NCBI RefSeq assembly: GCF_002836945.1 | Contig: NZ_NIJM01000027.1 | Coordinates: 1-64,000 of the forward strand | Direction of reading: 5' to 3' | Source of the DNA: Shewanella chilikensis | Lineage (GTDB): Bacteria > Pseudomonadota > Gammaproteobacteria > Enterobacterales > Shewanellaceae | Length of the DNA: 64,000 nucleotides | Part shown: piece after piece, positions 1 through 11,121 of the stretch | Layout: the number at the start of each line of letters is the position of its first letter | How positions within the stretch are numbered: the first letter of the stretch is position 1 | Made by a program: the position numbers and the translations under genes | The notes under the pieces: generated by a model | Database searches by the model: none | What the model was told of the DNA's origin: nothing | What the model saw: the letters and a program-made list of their open reading frames with translations, nothing else

Positions 1-152
1 AGCCAAGGAGTTGCGGATACGAATTGTCTTCCTAAGACCGCTTGGCCTCCGACTTCAAAGAAGTTTTCCTTGGCAGAAAGGATAACTTCTTTGCGGGTCT
101 GGCGGCGTTTACTGGAAAACTCACTGTCGGCAAAAGTCAGTTGCTGGCTCAT
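1..152 (-). pseudogene. IS5-family transposase N-terminal remnant
   Basis: Read on the minus strand from the ATG at 152, the frame begins [20 protein letters not shown], which resembles the N-terminus of IS5-group transposases. The resemblance fades after about 28 residues and the frame runs off the window edge, so only the N-terminal part can be seen. An in-frame ATG 12 bases upstream is an alternative start. I cannot tell whether an intact element continues to the left; the loss of similarity suggests a fragment. Confidence 0.5.
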
Positions 153-510
153 CCGGTTACTCATTCTGGGTTCAGGTTACAACACGATGATCTCACATCT
201 CGGACTTATTCGCACCTTCCTTAGATTAAGTTGAGGGGGAGGGGAAGAGCTTCAACGGCAGGGGAATAGGTGCCTTTGCTGGGTAAGGATACAGTTGATT
301 GCCGGTTAAGTAGCAATCTATTGAAGTGCGCTTGCCGCTGGGCATGCTTAGAGGTGAAGAGGATAACAGCCGTTCAAACATAATTGTGACAGTAATCACT
401 TTATAAACGCAGAAGTTGTCAAATGGCTACATTTTTGAATAAAGCCAATTGTTAAAACTACATTATGTTGTTACATTTTAGCAGGTTAACTCATCATGGA
501 TGATTAAAAT
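153..510. other. Non-coding stretch upstream of the sigma factor
   Basis: No gene was found here. The left part is probably the non-coding end of the IS5-type remnant (G-rich run near 232-245). The right part, about 380-510, is AT-rich and is the likely promoter region for the sigma factor/kinase pair. I could not assign a convincing -35/-10 pair. Confidence 0.4.
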
Positions 511-1101
511 TTGAACCAATTGGTGATGCGCAGTGCAGATGATGCACAACTTATGACTGATATAGTGATCCGCTGGGAGCAGGCACCCAAACAGGTTGAA
601 GCTCAGTTATACCAGTTTGCCTACCAGAAATTTCGAAATGTCGCGTCTGAGGTCCGGACCAAGTCTTTGGCTGAGTTTGATGACAATACCTGGCTGAGGA
701 TCTCGTGTAACACGACGTCACTCGTCCATGATGCCTTTATTCGTGTAGCGCAAAGCAGGGATGTCACAATTGGAAACAGTAGAGAGCTCTTCATGCTGTT
801 TTCACAGGTCATCTATTCAATTCTGATTGATAATCTGCGCAAGTCTCAGGCAAAAAAAAGACAAATTGAAACTGCTGTTGAGCCACAAACCTTGTCTGCT
901 TTCCAACAATTGTTTGAAATTGAGCACGTGCTAAAAAAACTGTCGCTTGACTATCCTAGGCAAGTGTCTGTTTTTATATACAAATATGTTTGTTTGAGTT
1001 CATTGAAAGAGATTTCCAGCATGTTGGGCATTTCTGAATCTTCGGTCGACAAGGACCTCTCTTTCATCAAGAAATGCTTGTCTGTACACCTTAACGATTA
1101 A
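511..1101 (+). CDS. ECF-like RNA polymerase sigma factor
   Basis: A 196-residue protein resembling the ECF-like sigma factors often found next to Ser/Thr kinases. The N-terminal half (about 15-115) fits a sigma-70 region 2 fold that binds core polymerase and the -10 element. The C-terminal part (about 135-190, with LKEISSMLGISESSVDKDLS) is a region 4 helix-turn-helix for -35 recognition. The annotated TTG start is uncertain because there is no clear ribosome site; an in-frame ATG at 526 would remove five residues. The kinase gene begins 16 bases after the stop on the same strand, so the two are probably co-transcribed. Target promoters are unknown. The family call is fairly firm; any specific function would be inference. 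Confidence 0.75.
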   Translation: MNQLVMRSADDAQLMTDIVIRWEQAPKQVEAQLYQFAYQKFRNVASEVRTKSLAEFDDNTWLRISCNTTSLVHDAFIRVAQSRDVTIGNSRELFMLFSQVIYSILIDNLRKSQAKKRQIETAVEPQTLSAFQQLFEIEHVLKKLSLDYPRQVSVFIYKYVCLSSLKEISSMLGISESSVDKDLSFIKKCLSVHLND

Positions 1102-1117
1102 GCGGGATGGAACCTGG

Positions 1118-3940
1118 ATGTCTTCTCTTTACGCACATTATTCACGCCTGCTGGAACTTACCGCTGCTGAACAAGAGAGCTATCTGCAAACACTGAAGCA
1201 AGATGACAACGACTTGTATCAGCGCCTGCGTATTATGCTTGATATACAGGAGCTTAATGCAACTCAATTATTTAAGGCTGGTCTTGAACAGGCTTCACAG
1301 GGAATGGCCGATGTGCTCAGTGAAGGGGATATAATCGGTAAGTACCAAGTCATCCGCCGGATAGCCCAAGGTGGCATGGGGCATGTTTATCTTGGCGAAC
1401 GTCAGGATGGTACCTATTCCCAAGTGGTAGCCATTAAGGCGGTGTCCCTGTCTCTAATTTCGTCCGAGGCTGGCTCAGTATTCAATTATGAAGCTCAGGC
1501 CTTAGCTTCTCTTAATCATCCAAATGTGGTGACTATACTTGATGCCGGTCAGGATAGTCGCGGGGTTGCCTATGTGGTGATGCCCTACATCAATGGTGAG
1601 TCCATCACCGAATACTGCAACAAGCTGGATTCAGCCGCTGAAAAAATCAGGGTGTTTATTCAAGTATTGGATGGCATTGTGCACTCTCATGCCAATCAGG
1701 TGCTACATCGAGACATCAAGCCCGATAATCTTTTGGTCGACGCTGAAGGGCGGGTGCATGTCATTGATTTTGGCATCTCAAAGCTGATGGGCGGACAGGG
1801 TAGCCTCAGCCATTCTTATCTCAATGCGATGTCGTTTGATTATGCTTCTCCCGAACAAAAATCCGGAGAGAGAATTACTGTTGCATCCGATATCTATAGT
1901 TTGGGCAAGGTGCTTAAGGTGTTACTGCCCGGTGATGCGATAATCGGCTTGATCGCCGCCAAAGCATCTGCCGATCGTGTTGAAGACAGGTATCAAACGG
2001 TGGCAGAGTTCAAGACAGAACTGCTCAACTATCTTAATTGCCTTCCAATTCTTGCTAATCCCAGCCGGTCCTACAATGCGGGTTTATGGTTTAAGCGGTA
2101 TCGGTTTGCGGTGGCCATGACCGTAGGACTTGGGATTGCCGCTTCTGTTACTGGTTACCATTACTACGGGGTTAAGTTGGAGTCAGTGCAGCAGGCGCAG
2201 CTGGCTGACAGTAACTTGAAGTTGGCTGAGGCTATGCTTGCTCAGGTTGACGTGAAAGTAGTGAGTGAAATCGAACGACAACGTGCATTGGTGGCGTCAG
2301 CAAGTCAGGTTCAGCTTGAGCTGCTTCCTAAGGCACAAGCTGTGCGCTTCACGCTTTCATTGACGGAAGCTAATAAAGTAATTGGTGATTACACCAATGC
2401 CAGGGTTGAGAATGAAAAGCTTCTTAAGCTTACAGCAGGGCTGCCCGAGTATGCCATTGAGCATTTGATAGCATCAAAAATCCAATTGGAATTGGATATT
2501 CTGGACAATCACCACAAGGACGCAGATAAGCGGCTGACAGCGTTAATTGAAATGGCTTCGGCGCTGCCTGATGCCCGTGATGCCAGATTATTTGCATTAG
2601 TGGATTGGGAAATTGGTACAGCCCCTTTGTCAAACCAACAATACCATCAGCTGTTTGCATTAGTGATACCGCATTTAGAGCCGAATGATATAAATCAGGC
2701 CATGCTGTTGCAGCAGGTTAACATCATCTCTGCATCTGATGTACTTGACCAGGATAAGTTACAGCAGATGGAGGCGCTGCTCGACAAGAGTGAAAGCAAT
2801 ATCGCGGCCGTGTCGGCCAAACGCTGGGCAAGTGTGTTGCACGATTGGTATATTATGTCCAATCTTCAAGGAAAACAGTCTGTTGAAAGTCTAAATAATC
2901 GCATCGTCAGCAATACTGGGCTGTTAAACTCGCTATACGATAACAAACACCCATCGGTCTATGTGCTGGCGATTTTGGCCAAGCAATCCGCTTCTGTTAA
3001 TCGATTTAAGCTCGGCGATATCATTGATGAAATTTACACGAGCGTCGATCCCGATTCGCTACCGGCTGTGTATCGGACCAACTACTTCATCATCGAGCTG
3101 ACAAACGCAATCAACGAGAGAAGGTTCGCCAATGCCTATCAGGTAATGGTAACCGTGTCTCCTGAGTTATCGAGTTACGGTGAAAACGCGCTGAATTACT
3201 ATTTGCAGTTTTCGGTGTTCGCGAATGCCTTCGACAAGCAAGGTCTATATTTGGCGCAGTTGCAACTATTGAGGGAGCATTATAAGGCTAAAGGCAATAT
3301 CGGGCATGCCGGTTACTTCTCCTACTCTCTGTGTAGCAGCTCAGCCAAACAATTCGCACCGAATGAACAGGACATACAGACTGGGGTAGCGGCATGTGAT
3401 GACGCTATTGAGTTTTATAAAAAGCACTACGGTGAAACCAGCAATTTTTATGTTCTGTCGCTGCTTTCCAAGCTCCATAATCACATCAAACTTGGTGATA
3501 TGGATAAAGTGCGGCAGCTTACCGAAGAGTTGAATAAAAAGTCAGGTTCTGCCTATCCGGCAACTCAGGTGAGCTATCTTAAAATCATGACGTTGGCACA
3601 TTTGGCCTTGGGGGAATGGGACGTCGCAGATAGGTTGATAAGCCAGCTTGCAGGTCTTAGTAATGTCAGTACTTATGATTTGCTGTTGGTAAAGCTTGAG
3701 CGTCTACAGTCCGCTGGTGATAGTTTTGATCTGAAAACTGAAATCGGTAATGTTGGTGCGTTGAACTGTGATGGGCTTACAAAGGATCAGTTGTACCGGT
3801 TTAAGAAGTACACCAGCGATGGAGAGTTTGACGCAATGGATCTCTGCCCTGGCTCGCTGAAGTGGGATGATATTGTTAAATCCGAGGATGAAGCACTCAA
3901 AATCTACAGTTCCGCAGAGGCGTTTATTCCGTACCTCTAA
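1118..3940 (+). CDS. Membrane-anchored Ser/Thr protein kinase with helical repeat sensor region
   Basis: A 940-residue protein. The eukaryotic-type kinase domain spans about 72-310. It has a glycine-rich loop (RRIAQGGMGHVYLG), a VAIK lysine near 106, the catalytic HRDIKPDN near 197-204, a DFG triad near 217-219, and the SPEQ/SDIYSLG segment. All the expected catalytic residues are present, so it should be active. One hydrophobic segment at about 328-350 probably spans the membrane, placing the kinase in the cytoplasm and about 590 residues outside. That long C-terminal region is helical and TPR-like, with no enzyme motif. It follows the ECF-like sigma gene closely. In related pairs the kinase modulates the sigma factor, so this is likely a signal-to-transcription module. 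The signal is unknown. Confidence 0.85.
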   Translation: MSSLYAHYSRLLELTAAEQESYLQTLKQDDNDLYQRLRIMLDIQELNATQLFKAGLEQASQGMADVLSEGDIIGKYQVIRRIAQGGMGHVYLGERQDGTYSQVVAIKAVSLSLISSEAGSVFNYEAQALASLNHPNVVTILDAGQDSRGVAYVVMPYINGESITEYCNKLDSAAEKIRVFIQVLDGIVHSHANQVLHRDIKPDNLLVDAEGRVHVIDFGISKLMGGQGSLSHSYLNAMSFDYASPEQKSGERITVASDIYSLGKVLKVLLPGDAIIGLIAAKASADRVEDRYQTVAEFKTELLNYLNCLPILANPSRSYNAGLWFKRYRFAVAMTVGLGIAASVTGYHYYGVKLESVQQAQLADSNLKLAEAMLAQVDVKVVSEIERQRALVASASQVQLELLPKAQAVRFTLSLTEANKVIGDYTNARVENEKLLKLTAGLPEYAIEHLIASKIQLELDILDNHHKDADKRLTALIEMASALPDARDARLFALVDWEIGTAPLSNQQYHQLFALVIPHLEPNDINQAMLLQQVNIISASDVLDQDKLQQMEALLDKSESNIAAVSAKRWASVLHDWYIMSNLQGKQSVESLNNRIVSNTGLLNSLYDNKHPSVYVLAILAKQSASVNRFKLGDIIDEIYTSVDPDSLPAVYRTNYFIIELTNAINERRFANAYQVMVTVSPELSSYGENALNYYLQFSVFANAFDKQGLYLAQLQLLREHYKAKGNIGHAGYFSYSLCSSSAKQFAPNEQDIQTGVAACDDAIEFYKKHYGETSNFYVLSLLSKLHNHIKLGDMDKVRQLTEELNKKSGSAYPATQVSYLKIMTLAHLALGEWDVADRLISQLAGLSNVSTYDLLLVKLERLQSAGDSFDLKTEIGNVGALNCDGLTKDQLYRFKKYTSDGEFDAMDLCPGSLKWDDIVKSEDEALKIYSSAEAFIPYL

Positions 3941-3961
3941 CGGTGTTAAACGGCGTTGATT

Positions 3962-4000
3962 GCCGTTGACTTTTATGGGTTAAAAAGTTCAGTCAACGGC
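3962..4000. terminator. Inverted repeat after the kinase gene
   Basis: A perfect 9-bp inverted repeat (GCCGTTGAC at 3962-3970, GTCAACGGC at 3992-4000) with a 21-base loop lies just past the kinase stop. There is no strong T-run on the plus strand, so its role as a terminator is uncertain. It may be a remnant boundary repeat next to the katG pseudogene. Confidence 0.35.
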
Positions 4001-4050
4001 AAAAATCTTTCCGAAGATGGTTTTTAATATTCTTTAATAACAACAGGTTA

Positions 4051-4676
<626 letters not shown>

Positions 4677-5061
4677 GTTGGAAGTCCTCTTCCTTGGTGA
4701 AGGGCGTGGGATAAGCCACTTTCTCGATTCAAGTGCCGCGAATGCTTGCGCCTTTGGTTAGCGCGCCTTAACAAACGGGCACAGTTAAACAGCGACGAAT
4801 ATGGCCTGTCGCTGTTCATTCCAAGGTAGTGAGGAAACCTATTCTCGACTAACGATTAAATCAGATTGTCGTAATCTAAAAAGAAGCAAACACTAATTTA
4901 GGGCGTGGCATTCTGTCGTTGTCCAACTATTCTCTGACGGCTCACTAACCAGTTGAAATTACAGCCATTTCTGCCATCTAAAAAACACAAACCTGCTACT
5001 AAACCATTCTGCTTAACCACTCTCTAAGTCAAAGATTGGAAGTCAGTAGTTGCATGAGTTT
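4677..5061. other. Non-coding region between katG remnant and rfbC
   Basis: No gene was found. The part next to 4676 carries the old katG ribosome site (minus-strand AAGAGGACTTCC) and presumably its dead promoter. The rest is AT-rich. A small palindrome (GATTGTCGTAATC, about 4863-4875) is present, but I cannot link it to a regulator. Confidence 0.4.
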
Positions 5062-5625
5062 TCAAGCCCAGTGTTGAGCGTTAAAAGACTTGGCCTGTCT
5101 GTCTTTGGCTGAGAGTAATGGCTCACCCAGTGCGGTATTCAGCGGCCAGTCTATCGCTAAGTCAGCATCGTTCCAGACAATGGCACCTTCATCGCCGGGC
5201 TGATAATAATCACTGCACTTGTATATCACCTCGGCCGGTCCCTTGGTCACGTAAAAACCATGGGCAAAACCCGGTGGGATCCACAGCTGACAGCGGTTCT
5301 GTGCCGATAAATGCAAACCGTGCCACTGCCCAAAGGTGGGAGATTGGGGACGAATATCGACGGCGACATCGTAGATCTCACCGCTGATAACCCGAATTAG
5401 CTTACCTTGGGGATATTGGCGCTGAAAATGAAGTCCCCTAAGCACTCCCACGCCAGAACAGCTGTGATTCTCCTGCACCAGAGCAACTGGAGCTTGGCCG
5501 CTATCCATCAAGGCTTTTTCAAAGACAGAGGCTCGAAAGCACTCCATAAAATAGCCCCGATTATCATTGAAGATCTCGGGCGTAAACAATATCAGGCCGG
5601 ATAAAGGGAGAGATTGAGCTTTCAT
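5062..5625 (-). CDS. rfbC: dTDP-4-dehydrorhamnose 3,5-epimerase
   Basis: A 187-residue cupin-fold enzyme of dTDP-L-rhamnose synthesis, which epimerises dTDP-4-keto-6-deoxyglucose at C3 and C5. Family signatures include FNDNRGYFME, VLRGLHFQ (with the catalytic-region His), a GKLIRVISGEIYDVAVDIR strand pair, and IPPGFAHGFYV. The length matches the family. I chose the internal ATG (MKAQSLPL) rather than the upstream one four codons earlier, because family members start about there. No rfbA, rfbB or rfbD is adjacent, so the rest of the pathway must be elsewhere. It lies near other nucleotide-sugar genes (ugd and an epimerase) but is separated from them by an opposing gene. Confidence 0.9.
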   Translation of the reverse strand: MKAQSLPLSGLILFTPEIFNDNRGYFMECFRASVFEKALMDSGQAPVALVQENHSCSGVGVLRGLHFQRQYPQGKLIRVISGEIYDVAVDIRPQSPTFGQWHGLHLSAQNRCQLWIPPGFAHGFYVTKGPAEVIYKCSDYYQPGDEGAIVWNDADLAIDWPLNTALGEPLLSAKDRQAKSFNAQHWA

Positions 5626-5834
5626 CAAGAGACACAAAAAACGATAATTGGAGGGATTGTAGCAGGAGTCGCAGTCATAGGACGATAGCCTTTCGATTGC
5701 ATCGCGTAAACAAGCCGGTTACGTGACTGAATAGGCTCTGAACCATAACCCAGATGGTGTGACAAAAGCCTTACACCCGGCAAATCAGCTGTGCTAGCCT
5801 GAAGGCCAACTTAGGTAACTTAAGGGAATAAACC

Positions 5835-6308
5835 ATGAACAAGTCCACTATTTTTGCGCTGCTGATGACAAGTGGTATGGCGCTGGGTCTGGCTGCTTGC
5901 CAAGATCAGGACAGCCAATCTCCAGGGACAAACGGCCCAGCAGAAACCGCTACGGCCCCGGCTGAACAAACAGCCCAAATACCTATGGGTGATACCAGTC
6001 AAAACTCGCTGGACTGGGACGGAAGCTATAAAGGACTGCTTCCCTGTGCAAATTGCTCAGGGATAGAAACTACGCTAACGCTCAAAGAAGATAACAGCTA
6101 TCGCCTGCAGCAAGTGTATCAAGGTAAGGACGAGAGCATATTCAGCGAAACCGACAAGTTCACCTGGGATGCCAGCGGCAGCAAAATCACCCTGGAGGAT
6201 GGCAGTAAATATCTGGTAGGGGAAAATCAGCTGTTTATGCTGGACAGAGAAGGCAACCGCATCACCGGCAGCCTGGCTGATAACTACAGGTTAAATAAAG
6301 AGAACTAA
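5835..6308 (+). CDS. NlpE-like outer-membrane lipoprotein
   Basis: A 157-residue lipoprotein. The signal peptide ends in a lipobox (GLAAC), with the acylated Cys near residue 22. A low-complexity linker rich in Ala, Thr and Pro follows, and then an NlpE N-terminal-type barrel domain with the signature YKGLLPCANCSGIETTL. The CxxC pair is the conserved feature of NlpE/CutF, the copper- and surface-sensing lipoprotein that activates the Cpx response in enterics. This protein is shorter than E. coli NlpE and lacks its second domain. Residues after the lipobox Cys are QDQD, not Asp at +2, which fits outer-membrane sorting. It ends at a strong shared terminator. Confidence 0.8.
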   Translation: MNKSTIFALLMTSGMALGLAACQDQDSQSPGTNGPAETATAPAEQTAQIPMGDTSQNSLDWDGSYKGLLPCANCSGIETTLTLKEDNSYRLQQVYQGKDESIFSETDKFTWDASGSKITLEDGSKYLVGENQLFMLDREGNRITGSLADNYRLNKEN

Positions 6309-6345
6309 ATACGCCGCATGAACACTGCAAAATGATGAGATAAAT

Positions 6346-6386
6346 CCATAGCGCGTTTCAGATCTGAAGCGCGCTATGGCTCTTTT
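6346..6386. terminator. Bidirectional terminator between nlpE-like gene and epimerase
   Basis: A long hairpin: CCATAGCGCG at 6346-6355 pairs with CGCGCTATGG at 6370-6379. The loop is itself a palindrome (TTCAGATCTGAA), so the stem is about 17 bp with one irregularity. It is followed by CTCTTTT on the plus strand. It lies between two convergent genes. Confidence 0.8.
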
Positions 6387-6387
6387 A

Positions 6388-7389
6388 TTAATAAAAGGCT
6401 TTATACCAATCGGCAAAGGCTTTGACCCCTTCACGGATCCCAACTCTAGGCTTATAAGCCACGGCACTATATAGATCTTCGGTATCAGCCCAAGTGGCCT
6501 GGACATCACCATCTTGCATAGGCAACATAATTTTTTCGGCTTTTTGCCCGAGCGCAGCTTCAAGCTCACTGATAAAATCCAATAAGCGAACCGGGCTGCC
6601 ATTACCTATGTTATAAACACGATATGGCGCACTGCTGGTTGCCGGGGTCCCCTGTTCTACCGTCCAATCACTCTGCCGCGTAGGCACTTTATCTGCCACT
6701 CTGATGATGCCTTCGACGATATCATCGATAAAGGTAAAATCGCGGCTCATATTCCCCTGATTGAACACCTTGATAGGCCTGCCAGAGGTAATGGCATCTG
6801 CGAACAGCATAGGCGCCATATCCGGGCGTCCCCGTGGGCCATAGACAGTGAAAAACCTCAGTCCTGTTGCGGGCAAGCCATAAAGGTGCGCATAGCTATG
6901 TGCCATCATCTCATTAGCTTTCTTGGTCGCCGCGTAAAAAGACACCGGATGGTCGACCGAATCAGTCGTCGCGAACGGCATCTTCTTGTTGAGACCATAA
7001 ACCGAGCTGGAAGAGGCATATACCAGATGTTCTATGCCATGATGACGGCAGCCTTCCAATATAGTAAGCATACCGATAATATTGCTGTCCGCATAAGCAT
7101 AAGGGTTTTCAATTGAATAGCGAACACCGGCCTGAGCCCCCAAATGGATGACCCGCTTAAAACCACCTTTGGCAAAGAGTTCAGCCATGGCCTCCCTGTC
7201 GGCCAAATCAAGCTTTTGAAATTGGAAATGGTTAAAATCAGCCAGCTTTTGCAATCTGGCCTGTTTTAAACTGATATCGTAGTAATCATTGAGATTATCG
7301 ATACCCACAACTTCGAATCCCGCTTCACACAAACGTTCGCAGACACGGGCACCGATGAAACCGGCTGCGCCGGTAACCAAATATTTCAT
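6388..7389 (-). CDS. UDP-glucuronate 4-epimerase (NAD-dependent SDR)
   Basis: A 333-residue extended short-chain dehydrogenase. The NAD-binding motif GAAGFIGARVCERL is at the N-terminus, and the active site is the SSSVYG segment plus SFYAATKKANE (the YxxxK pair). The LRFFTVYGPRGRPDMAP stretch is typical of the UDP-glucuronate 4-epimerase group (WbnF, capsular protein I), which interconverts UDP-GlcA and UDP-GalA. I chose the ATG at 7389 because the Rossmann motif begins there and a purine-rich GAGAAG precedes it. It lies directly downstream of ugd, which makes UDP-GlcA, so the pair forms a two-step route to UDP-GalA for surface polysaccharide. Confidence 0.88.
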   Translation of the reverse strand: MKYLVTGAAGFIGARVCERLCEAGFEVVGIDNLNDYYDISLKQARLQKLADFNHFQFQKLDLADREAMAELFAKGGFKRVIHLGAQAGVRYSIENPYAYADSNIIGMLTILEGCRHHGIEHLVYASSSSVYGLNKKMPFATTDSVDHPVSFYAATKKANEMMAHSYAHLYGLPATGLRFFTVYGPRGRPDMAPMLFADAITSGRPIKVFNQGNMSRDFTFIDDIVEGIIRVADKVPTRQSDWTVEQGTPATSSAPYRVYNIGNGSPVRLLDFISELEAALGQKAEKIMLPMQDGDVQATWADTEDLYSAVAYKPRVGIREGVKAFADWYKAFY

Positions 7390-7430
7390 ACCGATCTTCT
7401 CATTTAACTTTCCGTTTACGCAAGCCGCTT

Positions 7431-8594
7431 TCAATCATTACCAAACAGATCCCGGGTATAAACTTTATCCGCAACATCTTTTAGTTCATCAACCATACGG
7501 TTGGAAATAATGACATCTGAAACTTTTTTAAATTCATTAACATCGCGTATCACCCTAGAGCGGAAAAACTCATCACTTTCCAGCACAGGTTCATACACCA
7601 CCACTTCAATCCCTTTGGCCTTAATTCGTTTCATCACGCCTTGCACTGCCGAAGCGCGGAAATTATCAGATCCGGACTTCATAATCAGTCGGTATACGCC
7701 AACTACTTTGGGTCTTTTGGCAATGACGGAATCGGCAATAAAGTCCTTACGGGTTCGGTTGGCATCAACAATTGCCGCTATCAGGTTGTTGGGAACCTGG
7801 TTGTAGTTAGCCAGTAGTTGTTTGGTATCTTTAGGCAAACAGTAGCCACCGTAACCAAATGAAGGATTGTTATAATGACCGCCAATACGGGGATCCAAAC
7901 ACACCCCCTCTATTATCTGCTTTGGATCCAGGCCATTGGTTTCCGCATAAGAGTCAAGTTCATTGAAATATGCGACTCGCATAGCTAAATATGTATTGGC
8001 AAAGAGCTTAATGGCTTCAGCCTCCGTACTACCGGTAAAGAGTACGGGAATATCTGGCTTTAACGCTGCGTCAACAAGCAATTGAGCAAATCGTTCGGCT
8101 CTCTCTGAGCGTTCACCAACAATAATTCGAGAAGGATAAAGGTTATCGTACAAAGCCTTACCTTCTCGCAAGAACTCAGGTGAGAATATGATATTGGCCG
8201 TACCATGCCTGTTTCGCAATGCTCTGGTAAAACCAACAGGCACAGTAGATTTAATGATGATACAAGCGGCAGAATTAACCGCTATCACATCTTTTGCCAC
8301 GGCTTCTACCGTGCTGGTGTCGAAGTAATTGGTCTTGGGATCGTAATCCGTTGGCGTAGCAATAATCACATAATCTGCGCCCCGATAGACCTCTTTGTCC
8401 GTTGTGGCAGTTAACTGCAACTTATTGCTCACCAAGTATTGCTCAATAAGCTCATCGGCTATGGGCGAGCGACCGGCATTGACCATTGCCACTCTTTCTG
8501 ATGAGATGTCCAACGCCCACACCTGATTATGTTGTGCCAGCAAAACTGAGTTTGACAGGCCAACATAACCGGTTCCAACAACTACTATCTTCAT
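7431..8594 (-). CDS. ugd: UDP-glucose 6-dehydrogenase
   Basis: A 387-residue enzyme, close to the length of E. coli Ugd. It oxidises UDP-glucose to UDP-glucuronate in two NAD-dependent steps. The Rossmann motif [15 protein letters not shown] starts the protein. The central helix has the [11 protein letters not shown] segment, and the catalytic cysteine lies in [14 protein letters not shown] (about residue 250). The C-terminal UDP-binding domain includes the [16 protein letters not shown] stretch. It is upstream of the UDP-GlcA 4-epimerase with about 40 bases between, so the two are probably co-transcribed. The product feeds capsule, LPS core or O-antigen synthesis; no glycosyltransferase cluster is in view. 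Confidence 0.95.
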   Translation of the reverse strand: MKIVVVGTGYVGLSNSVLLAQHNQVWALDISSERVAMVNAGRSPIADELIEQYLVSNKLQLTATTDKEVYRGADYVIIATPTDYDPKTNYFDTSTVEAVAKDVIAVNSAACIIIKSTVPVGFTRALRNRHGTANIIFSPEFLREGKALYDNLYPSRIIVGERSERAERFAQLLVDAALKPDIPVLFTGSTEAEAIKLFANTYLAMRVAYFNELDSYAETNGLDPKQIIEGVCLDPRIGGHYNNPSFGYGGYCLPKDTKQLLANYNQVPNNLIAAIVDANRTRKDFIADSVIAKRPKVVGVYRLIMKSGSDNFRASAVQGVMKRIKAKGIEVVVYEPVLESDEFFRSRVIRDVNEFKKVSDVIISNRMVDELKDVADKVYTRDLFGND

Positions 8595-8901
8595 TTTTTT
8601 CCCCCACTGCTTACGCTGTACGCTAACTTAACACAGTGATGAAACCAGAGATATACGCCAGTTTAGCCCCCAAAGAAGATTAGATTGTTGGTTGCTTTGC
8701 TAATTATTGACAAACGCCGTCCACTGAGGCCATAGCACAGCAGGGAGAACCGAACCATAGCGCAGTAATGAGCACGTACTTTGCCATAACGAGAAGAAAA
8801 ATCTCCCAATTACAGGGTTGGAGCTTAAAGCACGGAACTCATCATTGTTGTCAGTATGTAAAAACTGCTCAGACCGAAGACAAAGCTTTCATGCAGTTGT
8901 T
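8595..8901. other. Intergenic region between cysB and ugd
   Basis: About 300 bases with no supported gene. It should hold the ugd promoter and the end of the cysB transcript. I see no clear hairpin with a T-run after cysB. Confidence 0.4.
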
Positions 8902-9903
<1,002 letters not shown>

Positions 9904-10103
9904 TCAGGAGCAGAATTGAGTGTTGGAATACCGGACATCTATAATTAATGGTTATAGTATAAAGCAATAACTAAATCAAACAGGAATATAGCCGCGAATG
10001 CGAGCTATCTTCAGGACAGATACCTGGTGCTGGGCTAAGATAACTAGGCTAGTTTATTGATTTATTGTAGCATTAACAGAATGATAAAATTTACGGACAG
10101 GCT

Positions 10104-10883
10104 ATGGCATTTACTCTTGTACTGCTGCTGATAGGTGCGCTTCTTCTGCTGGTTATCGGTATCAATGTTATTCAGCAACAAAAAGAGCGAGTCGAGGCCG
10201 AACGTCGTACTGAGTTGGCTCGTCAGCGAGCGATTTTGGACGAAACTGAAGAAGTTCTCTCCAATACCGGTATGTTTCCCTGCTCTTCACAAATCGTTTT
10301 GGTGCTCTACAAGCGCATTCAGGATGCCGCAAGAATTGCCGTTACCCTGAGTAAGGCCAACCAGAAGAGTGACTATGAACGGCGGCTAACCGACCTTGAC
10401 GCGCTGATCACCAATCTGCAAAACAGTCCCCAACAAACACCTGCGATAGAGAGTTTTCGTCTGCCGGACAATGACCGTCAGGTATTGGTGCTGGTGCAGA
10501 CTTTGAAAAAACTCAAGGCGATTTTGCGTGCCGAGCATAATAAGGGCAAAGTCGACCCTACTGTTTTTTCCACTGAAGAAGGCCGTATCGACAGCCTGCA
10601 ACTCAGGATCAATGTCGAAAGTATGCTATCCCGCGCCCGCGCCGCCAGTTATATGAAACAATACGGTTCATCGAGGCAAATGGTGACCAAGGCCCTCGGC
10701 ACCTTGCATACCATCAAGGCGCAAACCCCGAACGATCCTTTCATTGCCCGCAAAGTGGATGAAGCCAAGCAACTGCTCGATGAAATCATGGGGGCGCAAA
10801 AGATGGCTCAGCCCAGTGCTCCAAAACCTAAAAGCGATGAAGATGATATCGATGTGTTGTTCCAGCCTAAGAAAAAATGGTAA
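10104..10883 (+). CDS. Conserved membrane-anchored hypothetical protein
   Basis: A 259-residue protein with one N-terminal membrane helix (about 3-23) followed by a long basic, helical cytoplasmic region with coiled-coil character (QQKERVEAERRTELARQR). Its acidic C-terminal tail ends in FQPKKKW. I recognise no enzyme domain; it looks like a conserved protein found beside cysB/topA in this group of bacteria. It is divergent from cysB and convergent with topA, and ends at a clear terminator. The function is unknown; the layout suggests a single-pass inner-membrane anchor or scaffold. Confidence 0.7.
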   Translation: MAFTLVLLLIGALLLLVIGINVIQQQKERVEAERRTELARQRAILDETEEVLSNTGMFPCSSQIVLVLYKRIQDAARIAVTLSKANQKSDYERRLTDLDALITNLQNSPQQTPAIESFRLPDNDRQVLVLVQTLKKLKAILRAEHNKGKVDPTVFSTEEGRIDSLQLRINVESMLSRARAASYMKQYGSSRQMVTKALGTLHTIKAQTPNDPFIARKVDEAKQLLDEIMGAQKMAQPSAPKPKSDEDDIDVLFQPKKKW

Positions 10884-10925
10884 GCCGCCAACTGACCTAA
10901 AGTAGCTTCAGACAAACAAAGTTCA

Positions 10926-10948
10926 AAAAGCACCTTCAGGGTGCTTTT
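10926..10948 (+). terminator. Rho-independent terminator
   Basis: AAAAGCACC (10926-10934) and GGTGCTTTT (10940-10948) form a 9-bp stem with a 5-base loop just after the membrane-protein gene. Confidence 0.8.
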
Positions 10949-11070
10949 GGCTTAATCCAGTCCAATCAAGTCTCTATTAACCCAATCCCCTCTCAGCCAA
11001 ATCCATCTTGAATAGTCCAAGCGGGTAACCGTTATTTCCAATAACAGTCAAACATGGGCCACCGGAAACA

Positions 11071-11098
11071 AGAAAGCCCTGCAACAGCAGGGCTTTCT
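11071..11098. terminator. Terminator for topA
   Basis: A perfect 12-bp stem (AGAAAGCCCTGC / GCAGGGCTTTCT) with an AACA loop lies 24 bases beyond the topA stop. It is symmetric and can work in both directions. Confidence 0.8.
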
Positions 11099-11121
11099 TA
11101 ACTCAGGTTTTTACCTGAAAC

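Noticed and set aside
4863-4875. OxyR-type operator upstream of the katG remnant
   Set aside because: Only one short palindrome is visible, and the spacing of ATAG/CTAT-like elements does not fit the four-part OxyR site.
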